Source of the DNA: Paracoccus sp. SMMA_5_TC
Lineage (GTDB): Bacteria; Pseudomonadota; Alphaproteobacteria; Rhodobacterales; Rhodobacteraceae
Reading direction: 5' to 3'
DNA: 64,000 nt
Assembly: GCF_009696685.2 (NCBI RefSeq)
Contig: NZ_CP102355.1
Span: forward strand, 1,785,501 to 1,849,500
Part shown: in pieces, positions 19,686-30,083 of the stretch
How the letters are laid out: the number at the start of each line of letters is the position of its first letter
Position numbering within the stretch: position 1 is the first letter of the stretch
Program-made: the position numbers and the translations under genes
Notes under the pieces: generated by a model
Told to the model about the DNA's origin: nothing
The model's input: the letters and a program-made list of their open reading frames with translations, nothing else
The model's database searches: none

Positions 19686-19957
19686 GATGCGTCCTCCCTC
19701 GCATCGACCCTGCAAGAGGTAGCGCGGCGGGGGCAGGTGGGCAAAAGAAAATTTCCACCTGCCGGCACCTGTCTGCCGCGATGCGCGCAATGACAAATTT
19801 ATGTGCGCGCGGCGCCAAGACCGCGGCGCATCCGCGGCGCAACATGACCCATCGGAAATTGCCGCGACAGACGGCGCGCCGCAGGGAGCAAGCTAGCGAA
19901 CCGCCGCAGTCGGCGGCCCTGCCGTGTGCGGCATCGCGGCCCTGACAGGACATAGCC

Positions 19958-21706
19958 ATGATGCGACCAAAGCCCGACCCGATCACCTTGTCCGTGGTAA
20001 GGGGTGTTCTGGAAACCACCCAGCGCGAAATGACGCTGACGCTGGAACAGACCGCGCGCAGTTCGGTGTTCAATCTCGCGCATGATTATTCGACTGCGCT
20101 GTTCAACCACACGCCCGAGATGATCCTGCAAGGCCAGGACATCCCGATCCACCTCGGCAGCCTGATCCCGGCCATGAAATCGGTGGCGCGGTTCTTTGAC
20201 GGGGACATTCATGAAGGCGATCTGATTCTGCACAACGACCCCGCCTATGGCGGCAGCCACATCATCGACACCTGCATGTATTACCCTGTGTTCTATCAGG
20301 GCGAGCTGGTGTTCTGGACGGTCTGCAAGGGCCATCTGACCGATATCGGCGGCCCCGTGCCGGCCGGCTACAACCCCAATGCGACCGAAATCTTTGCCGA
20401 AGGGCTGCGCATCCCGCCGGTCAAGCTATGGGATCGCGGCAGGCCGCGCCAGGATGTGATGAACCTCATCCTGACGAACATGCGCGCAAGGCGGGATCAA
20501 GAGGGTGATTTCAATGCATTGATCGGGGCTTGCCAGGTGGGGGCGCGCAATCTGGTCCGCTTGATGGACCGATATGGCAAGCAGGTGGTTCAGGATTGCA
20601 TCTCCGAATTGCTGGACATGGCTGAAATGCACATGCGCAAGCTGATCTCGCAGGTGCCTGATGGCACCTACAGCGGCACGGCAGTGCTGGAGGATGCCGG
20701 CCATGGTTTTGGCGACATGAACATCACCGCTACGGTCACGATTACCGGCGACAGCTGCCATATCGCGGTCAGCTCTCCGCCGCAGGTGCCCTATTTCATC
20801 AACAGCTACGAAGGCAACAGTCACTCTGGGGTATATCTGGGGTTGATGATGTTCGCGCAGTTGCCGCCCCCCTATAACGAAGGGCTTTACCGCTGCGTGA
20901 CCACCGACATGGGCCCCAAGGGCAGCCTGTGCAACGCGGTCTCTCCGGCGCCCCACATGAACTGCACCACCACGCCCATGGAAACGCTGACCGATGCGGT
21001 GCGGCTGGCTTTCGAGCAGGCGGCACCTGACAAGGTTTCGGCAAGCTGGGGCCACGCCAACGGCTGCAATATCGCCGGCTGGGACAATCGCCATGACGAG
21101 GAATATGTGACAATGGTGCTGGCCTCGATCATTTCGGGGGCTGGGGCAACCGCCAGTCAGGACGGCTGGCACGCGTGCGGACCCGAATGCTGTTTCGGCG
21201 CGCTGACATCGGGCGATATCGAAATGCTGGAACACAGCTATCCGATCATCATTCACCGCTATTCGTTGATGCAGGACTCGGGTGGTGCCGGGAAATTCCG
21301 GGGCGGTTCCGGAACCTGCTGGGAGGTCGAACCGCTGGACAGCCCGATGACGCTGATCACCTTTGGCGAGGGACGGCGCATCCCCGCCATGGGGGCGGCA
21401 GGTGCGCAGTCCCGTCTGATCCCTCCCAAGGTCGGCAGGCTCGAGATCACGCGAAACGGCCAGACCCGCGTCATCACCGAAAATGTCATCGAAACCATCC
21501 ACCCAGGGGAACGCGCCGCCAATCGCAACCCCGGAGGCGGCGGTTACGGCAATCCGTTCGAGCGTCCGGTCGAGAAAGTCGTCGAGGATGTGCGCAACGG
21601 TCTTGTCAGCCTGGAAGGCGCAAGGCTCGACTATGGTGTCGTCATCGTCGACGCCGAAACGCTGACCATCGATCGCGCGGCGACCTCGGCCTTGCGGGCG
21701 ATCTGA
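19958..21706 (+). CDS. Hydantoinase B / oxoprolinase family subunit
   Basis: A 582-residue HyuB-family protein, recognised from the N-terminal DPITLSVVRGVLETTQREM, the HNDPAYGGSHIIDTC metal-site-like stretch and the C-terminal GGGGYGNPFERP. HyuB works with HyuA in ATP-dependent ring opening of hydantoins, 5-oxoproline, caprolactam and similar cyclic amides, or in acetone carboxylation. The ATG at 19958 has AGGA upstream. It is first in an operon with HyuA and an NCS1 permease. The B-before-A order is unusual for hydantoinases but does occur. Confidence 0.9.
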   Translation: MMRPKPDPITLSVVRGVLETTQREMTLTLEQTARSSVFNLAHDYSTALFNHTPEMILQGQDIPIHLGSLIPAMKSVARFFDGDIHEGDLILHNDPAYGGSHIIDTCMYYPVFYQGELVFWTVCKGHLTDIGGPVPAGYNPNATEIFAEGLRIPPVKLWDRGRPRQDVMNLILTNMRARRDQEGDFNALIGACQVGARNLVRLMDRYGKQVVQDCISELLDMAEMHMRKLISQVPDGTYSGTAVLEDAGHGFGDMNITATVTITGDSCHIAVSSPPQVPYFINSYEGNSHSGVYLGLMMFAQLPPPYNEGLYRCVTTDMGPKGSLCNAVSPAPHMNCTTTPMETLTDAVRLAFEQAAPDKVSASWGHANGCNIAGWDNRHDEEYVTMVLASIISGAGATASQDGWHACGPECCFGALTSGDIEMLEHSYPIIIHRYSLMQDSGGAGKFRGGSGTCWEVEPLDSPMTLITFGEGRRIPAMGAAGAQSRLIPPKVGRLEITRNGQTRVITENVIETIHPGERAANRNPGGGGYGNPFERPVEKVVEDVRNGLVSLEGARLDYGVVIVDAETLTIDRAATSALRAI

Positions 21707-21795
21707 CCTCACCTTTCCCAAACGCGCTGGCAAGGCCGGGTTCGCGTGTGCGCGCAACGGCATCTGCAGGCCCGAAAGCAAGGATATGATCCACC

Positions 21796-23919
21796 ATGAA
21801 ACAGAAATATCGACTTGGCATCGACGCGGGCGGCACCTTCACCGATTTCATCCTGGCCGACCGTGACGGTGGGCTGCGTATCTTCAAGGCGCTATCCACC
21901 CCGCAGGATCCGACGCTGGCCATTGGCAACGGCCTTGCGCTGATTCACGAAGATACCGGCGTCAGCCCGCAGGAACTGGTTTCCAATGCCGACCTGTGCA
22001 TCAACGGAACAACCGTCGGGCTGAATGCGCTGATTACCCACAGCGGCGCCAGGACCGGCCTGATCGCCACCCGCGGGCACGAGGACAGTATCGAAATCCG
22101 CCTTGGCCACAAGGAGGACGGCTATCGCTACGATCCCGAATATCCGCCGGCCAGGATGCTGGTGCCGCGCCATCTGCGCTGCGGCGTTCGCGAACGCATC
22201 CTGTCCACCGGCGCGGTGCATACAGCCCTGCATGAGGAAGATGTTCGCGAAGCCTGTCGCCATTTCCTGAAAAACGACGTCCAGTCGGTAGCGATCAGCC
22301 TTGTCTGGTCCGTGCTCAATCCCGAACACGAATTGCGCGCGGCAGAGATCGTGCGCGAGATGATGCCAGAAGCGTTCCTGACGGTCGGCAGCCAGCTTTA
22401 TCCGCAGGTGCGTGAATACACCCGCACCTCGACCGCGGTTGTCAACGCCTATCTGTCGCCGATCCTTTCGCGATACGTGCAGGCTGTGGACGAGTATTTT
22501 CAATCGCTGGGCGCTCGCCAGCCGGTGCGGTATTTCCAGTCGAACGGTGGCCTGGCGCCGGGTGCGGTGGTCGCGGATCGGGCGGTTTACGCGATCAATT
22601 CGGGGCCGGCCTCGGCGCCGCGCGCGGCGCTTTATCTGGGTGAACCCTATGGTTTGCGCGACATCATCACCGTCGACATGGGCGGCACAAGCTTCGATAT
22701 CACGCTGACCCGCGACGGGCAGGCCAACGTCTCGAAGAACATCGACTTCCTGCGCTATCGGATCGGAGTTCCGATGATCCAGGTCGAGACGCTGGGCGCA
22801 GGCGGCGGGTCGATCGGCTGGATCGATTCCATGGGGCTGATGCAGATGGGACCGCAATCGGCAGGCTCGCAGCCCGGTCCGGCCTGTTATGGCAAGGGTG
22901 GCGAGCGGCCGACGACAACCGATGCCAATCTGGTGCTGGGCTATCTGGACCCGAAAGGGCTGGTTGGCGGCCGGCTGCCGCTGGATATCGGCAAGGCGCG
23001 CGAGGCCATAAGGCGGCATCTGGCGGAGCCGCTGGGGATCAGTGTCGAGAAAGCCGCATATGGCATGTTCACCATCGTGAACAACAACATGGTAAACGCC
23101 ATTCGTCGCGTGTCCGTGGAACGCGGCTATGACCCGCGTGATTTCGTGCTGAATTGTGCCGGTGGCGCGACGGGGGCACATATAACGGCCTTGGCCCGGG
23201 AAATGGGCATCACCAGGATCCTGGTTTCCAAACTGGCATCGGGTCTTTGTGCTTTTGGCCAGATCATTTCCGATGTCAAATACAACTATATGGCCCCTAT
23301 CGCTGCACGTCTTGACGGAGCCGATGCCGCCCGGCGCCTGGACAAGACATTCGCGGAAATAGAGGCTCGGGGCCGCGCTGATCTGACCGCCGACGGTTTT
23401 GCGCCGGAACGCATAGGTGTCCGCCGCAGTCTGGACATGCGATATGTCGGACAGGTGCATGAATGCACGGTGAATGTCGATGCCTTCGATATCGACGAGG
23501 CCGCGCTGGAACACCTTAAGGTCGCATTTCATGCCCGGCATCACGAACTTTACACCTATGCCGAACCGAACAGCCCGGTCGAGGTGGTGAATGTCGAAAG
23601 CGCCCTCTGGGGGGTTCTGGATCAGCCGACGCGCATGCGTATCCCGGCAGGGGCGGGGGCCTCGGCGGCGCAGATCGGCACAAGGGCGATGATTTTTGAC
23701 GCGTCTGCGATGGCGCGTGAAACGCCGGTTTATGACGGCGCGCGGTTGGGTGCAGGCGATGTGATCGTCGGCCCGGCAGTCATCCAGGAAGTCACGACGA
23801 CCATCGTCATCGAGCCCGGATGGACCGCAGCGCTGGATGTGAATGGCGTCTATGTCATGACGCAAACCACTGCCGCCGAGCAGCACGCCGCGCCGGCTCG
23901 GGATCTGGCGGCCGTCTGA
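21796..23919 (+). CDS. Hydantoinase A / oxoprolinase family subunit
   Basis: A 707-residue HyuA-family ATPase with the N-terminal phosphate loop GIDAGGTFTDFILA, the actin-like second motif TVDMGGTSFDITL and the C-terminal YVGQVHECTVNV. It couples ATP hydrolysis to ring opening by HyuB. It is separated by 89 bases from HyuB and 75 bases from the permease, all on one strand. The substrate cannot be read from the sequence; N-methylhydantoin and 5-oxoproline are both possible. Confidence 0.9.
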   Translation: MKQKYRLGIDAGGTFTDFILADRDGGLRIFKALSTPQDPTLAIGNGLALIHEDTGVSPQELVSNADLCINGTTVGLNALITHSGARTGLIATRGHEDSIEIRLGHKEDGYRYDPEYPPARMLVPRHLRCGVRERILSTGAVHTALHEEDVREACRHFLKNDVQSVAISLVWSVLNPEHELRAAEIVREMMPEAFLTVGSQLYPQVREYTRTSTAVVNAYLSPILSRYVQAVDEYFQSLGARQPVRYFQSNGGLAPGAVVADRAVYAINSGPASAPRAALYLGEPYGLRDIITVDMGGTSFDITLTRDGQANVSKNIDFLRYRIGVPMIQVETLGAGGGSIGWIDSMGLMQMGPQSAGSQPGPACYGKGGERPTTTDANLVLGYLDPKGLVGGRLPLDIGKAREAIRRHLAEPLGISVEKAAYGMFTIVNNNMVNAIRRVSVERGYDPRDFVLNCAGGATGAHITALAREMGITRILVSKLASGLCAFGQIISDVKYNYMAPIAARLDGADAARRLDKTFAEIEARGRADLTADGFAPERIGVRRSLDMRYVGQVHECTVNVDAFDIDEAALEHLKVAFHARHHELYTYAEPNSPVEVVNVESALWGVLDQPTRMRIPAGAGASAAQIGTRAMIFDASAMARETPVYDGARLGAGDVIVGPAVIQEVTTTIVIEPGWTAALDVNGVYVMTQTTAAEQHAAPARDLAAV

Positions 23920-23994
23920 TCCCCGGGTGGGCGGCCGCTCGAACCCGCCGCCCGCCCCATTTGTCTCGACAAAACATGACAGGGAGTTTCAGCC

Positions 23995-25317
23995 ATGGCT
24001 GGAGTATTGGAAAACAGGCAGGAACTGGAATTTTCGGACAGGCCCGTGCCGCCCGATCAGCGCATGGGCAAGCTGTCGCTGAGCATGGCCTGGTGGTCGG
24101 TCTGTTCGGCGATGTTCTATCTGGTCATCGCCGCCTCGCTGGCACTGGCTTACGGGGCGCGCAATGCAATCATCGGATTGGTGCTGTCGGTCGTCACCTA
24201 TGCCGCGGTCAATGCGGTGCTGGTGCGCCATGCGATCCGCACCGGGCTGAGCGTGGCGCTGTTTTCGCGGGTGTTGCTGGGTCGTAGCGGTGCTTCCGTG
24301 GCGACACTGATCTTTTTCGCCACCGCGATATATTACGCCGTGTTCGAGGGCTCGGTGATTGCCGTGGCGCTGCGCGAATATGCAGGTCTGTCCTATCCGG
24401 TGGCGGCCCTGGTGGTGGTCGTCTATTCGGTCGCGCTGATCTTCGGATCGATCCAGAACTGGCTGGACAGGTTCAATGGCGTGCTCTTGCCGTTCTATCT
24501 GCTTGGGCTGGGGGCCGCTGTGGTGCTGGCGGTGGCCGAATACGGATATTCGGATGCCTGGCTGGATCTCGGCCCGTCCCAGGGGGCCAGCTCGGGCGGC
24601 TGGTGGGACTGCTTTGTTGCCTATATGGGTGTCTGGATCCTGATGATGTTCACCTTTGACTATGCCCGCTTCGGTCGCCCCGAAGATGCACGCTTTCATG
24701 CGCTGATCAGCTTTGGTGCGCCCTTTTATGCAGTGGCCTTCCTGCTCAATGGGCTTGTCGGGATATTCCTGGCGGCAAGCCTGCCGACCGAGGGCGCAGT
24801 ATCCGAGGTTTCGGTTGTCTTTGCGCTGGTGCAGCTGATGGGTCTGGCCGGTCTGGCGTTTGTCTGGATTTCGCAGACCCGTATCAACACCGCCAATTAC
24901 TACCTGGCCGCAGTCAACATGGAAAGCTTTGCTCGAACCGTGTTCCGGCTGCGGTTTCCCAAATGGGTCTGGGCCTGTGTCGTGGGCGCGATCACATATG
25001 TGCTTATGCTGGCCGACGTATTTTCCTATATCCTGCAGGCATTGGCGTATCAGGGCATCTTCGTCGTGGCCTGGGTGGGCATTGCATTGGTCCATATCGC
25101 CATGGAGCGCCCGAGCCGACAGGCAGAACCCGATCCCGACCGCGCGGTCAATCCTGCCGGACTGGTAGCCTGGTTGCTGGCTGCGGGAGCAGGGCTGGCG
25201 TTGCATCTGGCGGGCGGGGCGGTGGCGTCCTTTTCTGCTCCGGTCACCTTTCTGGTCGCTGCCAGCGCTTATGCGGCGCTGTCGACCAGGGCATCGACCC
25301 AGCGCGCGCTGCCCTGA
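23995..25317 (+). CDS. NCS1-family nucleobase/hydantoin permease
   Basis: A 440-residue transporter with about 12 membrane helices. Helix 1 region MAWWSVCSAMFYLVIAASLALAY-type sequence, a GSIQNWLDRFNG loop and the SQTRINTANYYLAAVNMESF signature in helix 8/9 fit the purine-cytosine permease group. A GGGAG leader precedes the ATG. Being third after HyuB and HyuA, it most likely imports the cyclic substrate of those enzymes (a hydantoin or a nucleobase breakdown product). Confidence 0.85.
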   Translation: MAGVLENRQELEFSDRPVPPDQRMGKLSLSMAWWSVCSAMFYLVIAASLALAYGARNAIIGLVLSVVTYAAVNAVLVRHAIRTGLSVALFSRVLLGRSGASVATLIFFATAIYYAVFEGSVIAVALREYAGLSYPVAALVVVVYSVALIFGSIQNWLDRFNGVLLPFYLLGLGAAVVLAVAEYGYSDAWLDLGPSQGASSGGWWDCFVAYMGVWILMMFTFDYARFGRPEDARFHALISFGAPFYAVAFLLNGLVGIFLAASLPTEGAVSEVSVVFALVQLMGLAGLAFVWISQTRINTANYYLAAVNMESFARTVFRLRFPKWVWACVVGAITYVLMLADVFSYILQALAYQGIFVVAWVGIALVHIAMERPSRQAEPDPDRAVNPAGLVAWLLAAGAGLALHLAGGAVASFSAPVTFLVAASAYAALSTRASTQRALP

Positions 25318-25515
25318 CCTGCGACAAGTGAACTGGCCCCCGTTTCGATCGGACAACAAGGCATGACCATGCAGGCTTCGGCATGACGGCAAAAGCGCGC
25401 CCTGGATCGTGATCGGGCAAGGATTTCTGCGATGGCGGCTTGTCGGTTCAGTGGTGGCCAGACCTGTCCGGCACTGGTCAGGAACTGAGCGTCGCCAAGC
25501 CCTGCGGGCGCACAG

Positions 25516-27777
25516 CTAACCGCATCTGGAAAAACCGCAATGCGGGCAGGTCATGCAGCCTTCGATCATCTGCATGCCATATTGACCGCAGGACGGGCAG
25601 GCGGGGCCGCGCGGGGCCTCGCCAGTCACCATTGCGGCCTTGGGGTCGGATTTCAGGGCCTTGCCCTCGGCTTCCAGAAACCCGATGGCGATCATGTGAC
25701 GTTCGATGACGCCGCCGATCGCCGCCAGGATCGAGGGGACATAGCGCCCGTCCAGCCAGGCGCCCCCGCGCGGATCGAATACCGCCTTGAGTTCCTCGAC
25801 GACAAAGGACACGTCGCCGCCGCGACGAAAAACGGCTGAAATCATCCGGGTCAGCGCCACGGTCCAGGCGAAATGTTCCATGTTCTTCGAGTTGATGAAT
25901 ACCTCGAACGGGCGGCGGTGGCCGCCCTGCACGATGTCGTTGATGGTGATATAGATGGCATGTTCGCTGCCGGGGAATTTCAGCTTGTAGGTCGCCCCCT
26001 CCAAAGCCGCGGGGCGTTCTAGCGGCTCGGTCAGATAGACCACATCAGCGCCCTGGTCGGTCTGGGGCGCGACATCGCCGGCCTCGGCCACCGACAGCAC
26101 GCTGCCGGTCACGTCATTGGGGCGATATGTCGTGCATCCCTTGCACCCCGCCTGCCATGCGGCCAGATAGACGTCCTTGAAATCCTGAAAGGATATGTCC
26201 CTGGGGCAATTGATGGTCTTGGAAATGGAACTGTCCACCCATTCCTGCGCGGCGGCCTGCATCGCCACATGATCCGCCGGGGCCAGGGTTTGCGCATCGA
26301 CGAAATGCGCCGGCAGGGGGGCATCGCCGTTAAGCTGGCGCCAGACCTGCACGGCATGATCGACGACCTCTTCCTCGGTCCGCGAGCCGTCCTTTTGCAG
26401 CACCTTGCGGGTGTAGGCGTGGGCAAAGATCGGCTCGATCCCGGAACTGACATTGCCGGCATATAGGCTGATGGTGCCGGTGGGCGCCACACTGGTCAGC
26501 AGCGCGTTGCGGATGCCGTGCCGGGCAATCGCATCGCGCACCTCGGGGTCCATGCGCTGCATGAAGCCCGAACTCAGGAAGGCGTCGGCCTGAAACAGCG
26601 GAAACGCGCCCTTTTCACGCGCCAGGTCGGCGCTGGCCAGATAGGCGGTGCGGGCGATTTCATGCATCCAGGCGCGGGTCTGATCGACGGCCGCCGGCGC
26701 CCCATAGCGCAGGCCCAGCATCACCAGCGCATCGGCCAGCCCGGTCACGCCCAGGCCGATGCGGCGTTTCGCCCGGGCCTCGGCCGCTTGCTGGGGCAGG
26801 GGAAAGCGCGAGACGTCCACGACATTGTCCATCATGCGCACCGCGACCCGCACCAGATCGGCCAGCGCCGCCCCGTCCAGGCGGGCCCGCGGCGAGAACG
26901 GGTCCTGCACCAGCCGCGCCAGGTTGATCGACCCCAGCAGGCAGGCGCCATAGGGCGGCAAAGGCTGTTCGCCGCAGGGGTTCGTTGCGGCGATGGTTTC
27001 GGCATAGGCTAGGTTGTTCATGCGGTTGATGCGGTCGATGAAGATCACACCGGGCTCGGCATAATCATAGGTTGCGCGCATGATCCGGTTCCACAGATCG
27101 CGCGCCGGCAGGGTGTGATAGACCCGGTCCTGGAACTGCAGATTCCAGGGGGCATCGTCCTGAACCGCCTGCATGAAGGCATCGCTGACCAGCACCGACA
27201 GGTTGAACATGCGCAGCCGCGCGCTGTCCTGCTTGGCCTGGATGAAGGCTTCGATGTCGGGGTGATCACAGCGCATGGTCGCCATCATCGCGCCGCGACG
27301 CGAACCTGCCGACATGATCGTGCGGCACATCGCATCCCACACATCCATGAAGCTGAGCGGCCCCGAGGCGTCGGCGGCCACGCCCTGCACCTTGGCGCCC
27401 TTGGGCCGGATGGTGCTGAAATCATAGCCGATGCCGCCGCCCTGCTGCATGGTCAGCGCCGCCTCTTTCAGCGCCTGAAAGATGCCCTCCATGCTGTCGG
27501 GAATCGTGCCCATGACAAAGCAGTTGAACAGCGTGACCTCGCGCCCGGTGCCGGCGCCGGCCAGGATGCGGCCGGCGGGCAGAAAGCGGAAATCCTCGAG
27601 CGCGTGGTAGAACGCCTGTTCCCAGCGCGCGGGATCTGCCTCGACGCGCGCCAGATCGCGCGCGACGCGGCGCCAGCTGTCCTCGACCGACAGGTCGATG
27701 GGTTGGCCGTCGGCGTCCTTCAGCCGGTATTTCATGTCCCAGATCTGTTCGGCGATCGGGGCGGCAAAGCGGGTCAT
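25516..27777 (-). CDS. nrdJ: Adenosylcobalamin-dependent (class II) ribonucleotide reductase
   Basis: A 753-residue enzyme reducing ribonucleotides to deoxyribonucleotides with a B12 radical, independent of oxygen. The active-site segment NPCGEQPLPPYGACLLGSIN carries the catalytic Cys and Glu. The C-terminus has two CxxC pairs (CPSCGQYGMQMIEGCMTCPHC) that serve as the reducing shuttle or zinc site. The ATG at 27777 is chosen because GGAGG lies 6-10 bases upstream; the frame is open to 27834. Monocistronic. Class II enzymes are usual in Paracoccus, giving DNA precursors at low oxygen. Confidence 0.95.
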   Translation of the reverse strand: MTRFAAPIAEQIWDMKYRLKDADGQPIDLSVEDSWRRVARDLARVEADPARWEQAFYHALEDFRFLPAGRILAGAGTGREVTLFNCFVMGTIPDSMEGIFQALKEAALTMQQGGGIGYDFSTIRPKGAKVQGVAADASGPLSFMDVWDAMCRTIMSAGSRRGAMMATMRCDHPDIEAFIQAKQDSARLRMFNLSVLVSDAFMQAVQDDAPWNLQFQDRVYHTLPARDLWNRIMRATYDYAEPGVIFIDRINRMNNLAYAETIAATNPCGEQPLPPYGACLLGSINLARLVQDPFSPRARLDGAALADLVRVAVRMMDNVVDVSRFPLPQQAAEARAKRRIGLGVTGLADALVMLGLRYGAPAAVDQTRAWMHEIARTAYLASADLAREKGAFPLFQADAFLSSGFMQRMDPEVRDAIARHGIRNALLTSVAPTGTISLYAGNVSSGIEPIFAHAYTRKVLQKDGSRTEEEVVDHAVQVWRQLNGDAPLPAHFVDAQTLAPADHVAMQAAAQEWVDSSISKTINCPRDISFQDFKDVYLAAWQAGCKGCTTYRPNDVTGSVLSVAEAGDVAPQTDQGADVVYLTEPLERPAALEGATYKLKFPGSEHAIYITINDIVQGGHRRPFEVFINSKNMEHFAWTVALTRMISAVFRRGGDVSFVVEELKAVFDPRGGAWLDGRYVPSILAAIGGVIERHMIAIGFLEAEGKALKSDPKAAMVTGEAPRGPACPSCGQYGMQMIEGCMTCPHCGFSRCG

Positions 27778-27840
27778 GCGAATCCTCCGGTCCGGTGAAC
27801 CGAGGATAGCAGAAATCCGCCCGTCGGGGCGCATCGCGCC

Positions 27841-28491
27841 TTAGCGCGCGGTCAGTTCGTCGATGACGTTCTGCCACAGCGCGGCGGGCTGGGCGCCAGT
27901 GACGACATGGGTATCGGCGACGATGAAGGTCGGCACCGACTGGATGCCGCGTTCGCGGGCGTGCATTTCCTGGGCGCGCACCACATCGGCGTCGGCATCT
28001 GTGGCCAGCAGCCGCCGGACCATCGCGCCGTCCATCCCGGCCGCTTCGGCGATGCGCACCAGCACATCGGGGTTCGAGATGTTCTGGCCTTCGCGCCAAT
28101 GCGCCCGCATCAGCCCGGCCATGACCGGGGTCTGCGCGCCTTCGAGCCCGGCCCAATGCAGCAGGCGATGCGCGTTCAGCGTGTTCGGCACCCGTTCGAT
28201 CAGCGAAGGGTTCAGCCACAGGCCCAGCCTTTCGCTGGCCTCGATCACCGGGCGCATTGCCGCCAGAATGCCGGCCTCGTCGCGGAACTTCATCTTCATG
28301 TAGGCAACATGATCCATACCCGCTGCCGGCATCTGCGGATCAAGCCGGAACGGCCGCCAGGTGATGACGAAGGGGTGGCCTGGACGGCTTTCCAGCGCGC
28401 GATCGAGCTCCGCCTTGCCGATCACGCACCAGGGGCAGACCGGATCGGCAAAGATGTCCAGTCGCACCTGACCGGGAAGCGGGTCGTTCAT
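27841..28491 (-). CDS. DsbA-family (FrnE-like) thiol oxidoreductase
   Basis: A 216-residue cytoplasmic thioredoxin-fold protein with the active site CPWC at residues 19-22 and the FrnE-group ending GIQSVPTFIVADTHVVTGAQ (cis-Pro loop). No signal peptide is present. It starts 4 bases before the upstream acyl-CoA synthetase stop, so the two are translationally coupled. The partner protein is unknown. Confidence 0.88.
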   Translation of the reverse strand: MNDPLPGQVRLDIFADPVCPWCVIGKAELDRALESRPGHPFVITWRPFRLDPQMPAAGMDHVAYMKMKFRDEAGILAAMRPVIEASERLGLWLNPSLIERVPNTLNAHRLLHWAGLEGAQTPVMAGLMRAHWREGQNISNPDVLVRIAEAAGMDGAMVRRLLATDADADVVRAQEMHARERGIQSVPTFIVADTHVVTGAQPAALWQNVIDELTAR

Positions 28492-29951
28492 GGGATATCC
28501 TTGCGGTAAAGCGCGCGCAGGGCGCGACGGTTGATCTTGCCCGTGGCCGTGCGCGGCAGGGCGTCCAGATGGATATATGCCCGGGGCTGCTTGTAGCGCG
28601 CAAGCCGCTGCGCGGCCTGGCTGCGCAGGGCATCCTCGCTCGCGGCGCCGGTCCAGAACAGGGCGATGATGCTGGTGCCGGCGGCGACGGGCAGTTCGGT
28701 TGCGGCCAGATCGCCCGCCTGCGGCACATCGGCCAGAGCCTCTTCGACCTCGGGCGGGGCGACGCGAAAGCCGCCGGCATTCATCATGTCGTCGCGGCGT
28801 CCCAGGATGCGGATGGCGCCCGAGCCATCGTCTTGCGCAAGATCGCCGGTCAGGAACCAGTCGCCCGCGAAACGGGCCGCGGTTTCATCCGGCTGGTCGA
28901 GATAGCCCAGAAACAGCCCCGGATCGCTGCGATGCACCGCCAAGGTGCCGATGCCGTCGGTGGGCTTTCCAGACGGGTCGAGGATTTGCACCTTGCGACC
29001 GGGCTGGGCAAAACCCGCCGTGCCGGGCGGTGCCGGGCGCTCCGGGCTGCCCGAGACAAAGGTCGAACATTCGGTCATGCCCATGGCCTCGTGCAGATCT
29101 GTGCCGGTGCGGTCCTGCCAGGCGGTGCGCAAGCCCGGGTCCAGCCGTTCGCCGGCGGTCAGCCCGTGGCGAAGCTCGGGCCAGGGCCGCCACTGGGCGC
29201 GCAGCATCCGCCGGAACACCCCGGGGGCCGCGGCGAGGATCGAGGCGCCGTGCCGGGCCGCCAGCAGCGGCAACTGCTCGGGCCCGACCGAGGGTTCAGG
29301 GATCAGCGCGCTGGCGCCCATGGTCCAGGGATCCAGAAGGCCGGTGCCAAGCGTGAAGGTCCAGTTGAAGGCGCCCGCATGCATCACCCGGTCCTGCGCG
29401 GTCAGACCATACCAGCCTTGAAACATCATCTGCCGGGCCAGAATGGCGCGATGGGCGTGACAGACCGGCCGCGGCGTTCCGCCGCTGCCCGAGGTGAACA
29501 CGATATAGGCCATGCGCTCGGGATCGCCCTGGACGAACTCGGCCGGCGGCAGGTCGCGCCAGGCGGTCAGTTCCTGCAGGCTTAGCACCTGGGCCGGGCT
29601 GTCGGTCGGCAGCGGCGCGGTTCCATCGGCCGCGATCGCGGCCGGCCCGATCAGCCTGGACAGGGCGGTGATTTCGGCCGCGGTCAGCATCGCCGAACTG
29701 GGCACGGGCACGACGCCTGCCGCGATGGCGGCCAGATACACGACCGGAAAGGCGGGCGTGTTGCCCATGCGAATCAGCAGGCGATCCCCTTGCACCAGAC
29801 CGTGGCGTCGCAGGCCTGTTGCGGTGCCCAGCACTGCCTGCCGCAGACGACCATGAGACCAGCGGTCGGCGCGCGACAGGCCCACGACCGACAAGGCCAG
29901 CTTGTCGGGATGGCTCAGACCAGCCCGCAGCACGTGTTCCGCCAGATTCAT
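28488..29951 (-). CDS. AMP-forming acyl-CoA synthetase
   Basis: A 487-residue AMP-binding enzyme. The adenylate loop YIVFTSGSGGTPRPVCHAHR, the GMTECS core and the C-terminal GKINRRALR lysine loop are all visible, so it should activate a carboxylic acid to its CoA ester. Motif layout suggests the benzoate/4-coumarate or short-chain group; the substrate is not determined. The ATG at 29951 is preferred to more upstream in-frame starts because it begins the conserved MNLAEHVLRAG. Confidence 0.82.
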   Translation of the reverse strand: MNLAEHVLRAGLSHPDKLALSVVGLSRADRWSHGRLRQAVLGTATGLRRHGLVQGDRLLIRMGNTPAFPVVYLAAIAAGVVPVPSSAMLTAAEITALSRLIGPAAIAADGTAPLPTDSPAQVLSLQELTAWRDLPPAEFVQGDPERMAYIVFTSGSGGTPRPVCHAHRAILARQMMFQGWYGLTAQDRVMHAGAFNWTFTLGTGLLDPWTMGASALIPEPSVGPEQLPLLAARHGASILAAAPGVFRRMLRAQWRPWPELRHGLTAGERLDPGLRTAWQDRTGTDLHEAMGMTECSTFVSGSPERPAPPGTAGFAQPGRKVQILDPSGKPTDGIGTLAVHRSDPGLFLGYLDQPDETAARFAGDWFLTGDLAQDDGSGAIRILGRRDDMMNAGGFRVAPPEVEEALADVPQAGDLAATELPVAAGTSIIALFWTGAASEDALRSQAAQRLARYKQPRAYIHLDALPRTATGKINRRALRALYRKDIP

Positions 29952-30083
29952 CGCATTCGCCCCGAAATCAGTGCTAGCGCATGACATAACCGGCCGGCGA
30001 CGCCGTGCAAGTGGCTGCCTGCCGAAACGCGAAACGGCCCGCATCATGCGAGCCGTCCGGAATCTGCTGATATCTGACAGCGA

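Noticed and set aside
21892..23886. 664-codon open frame opposite the hydantoinase A gene
   Set aside because: Antisense shadow: the plus-strand HyuA has clear motifs and a start context, while this frame lacks any domain-like sequence.
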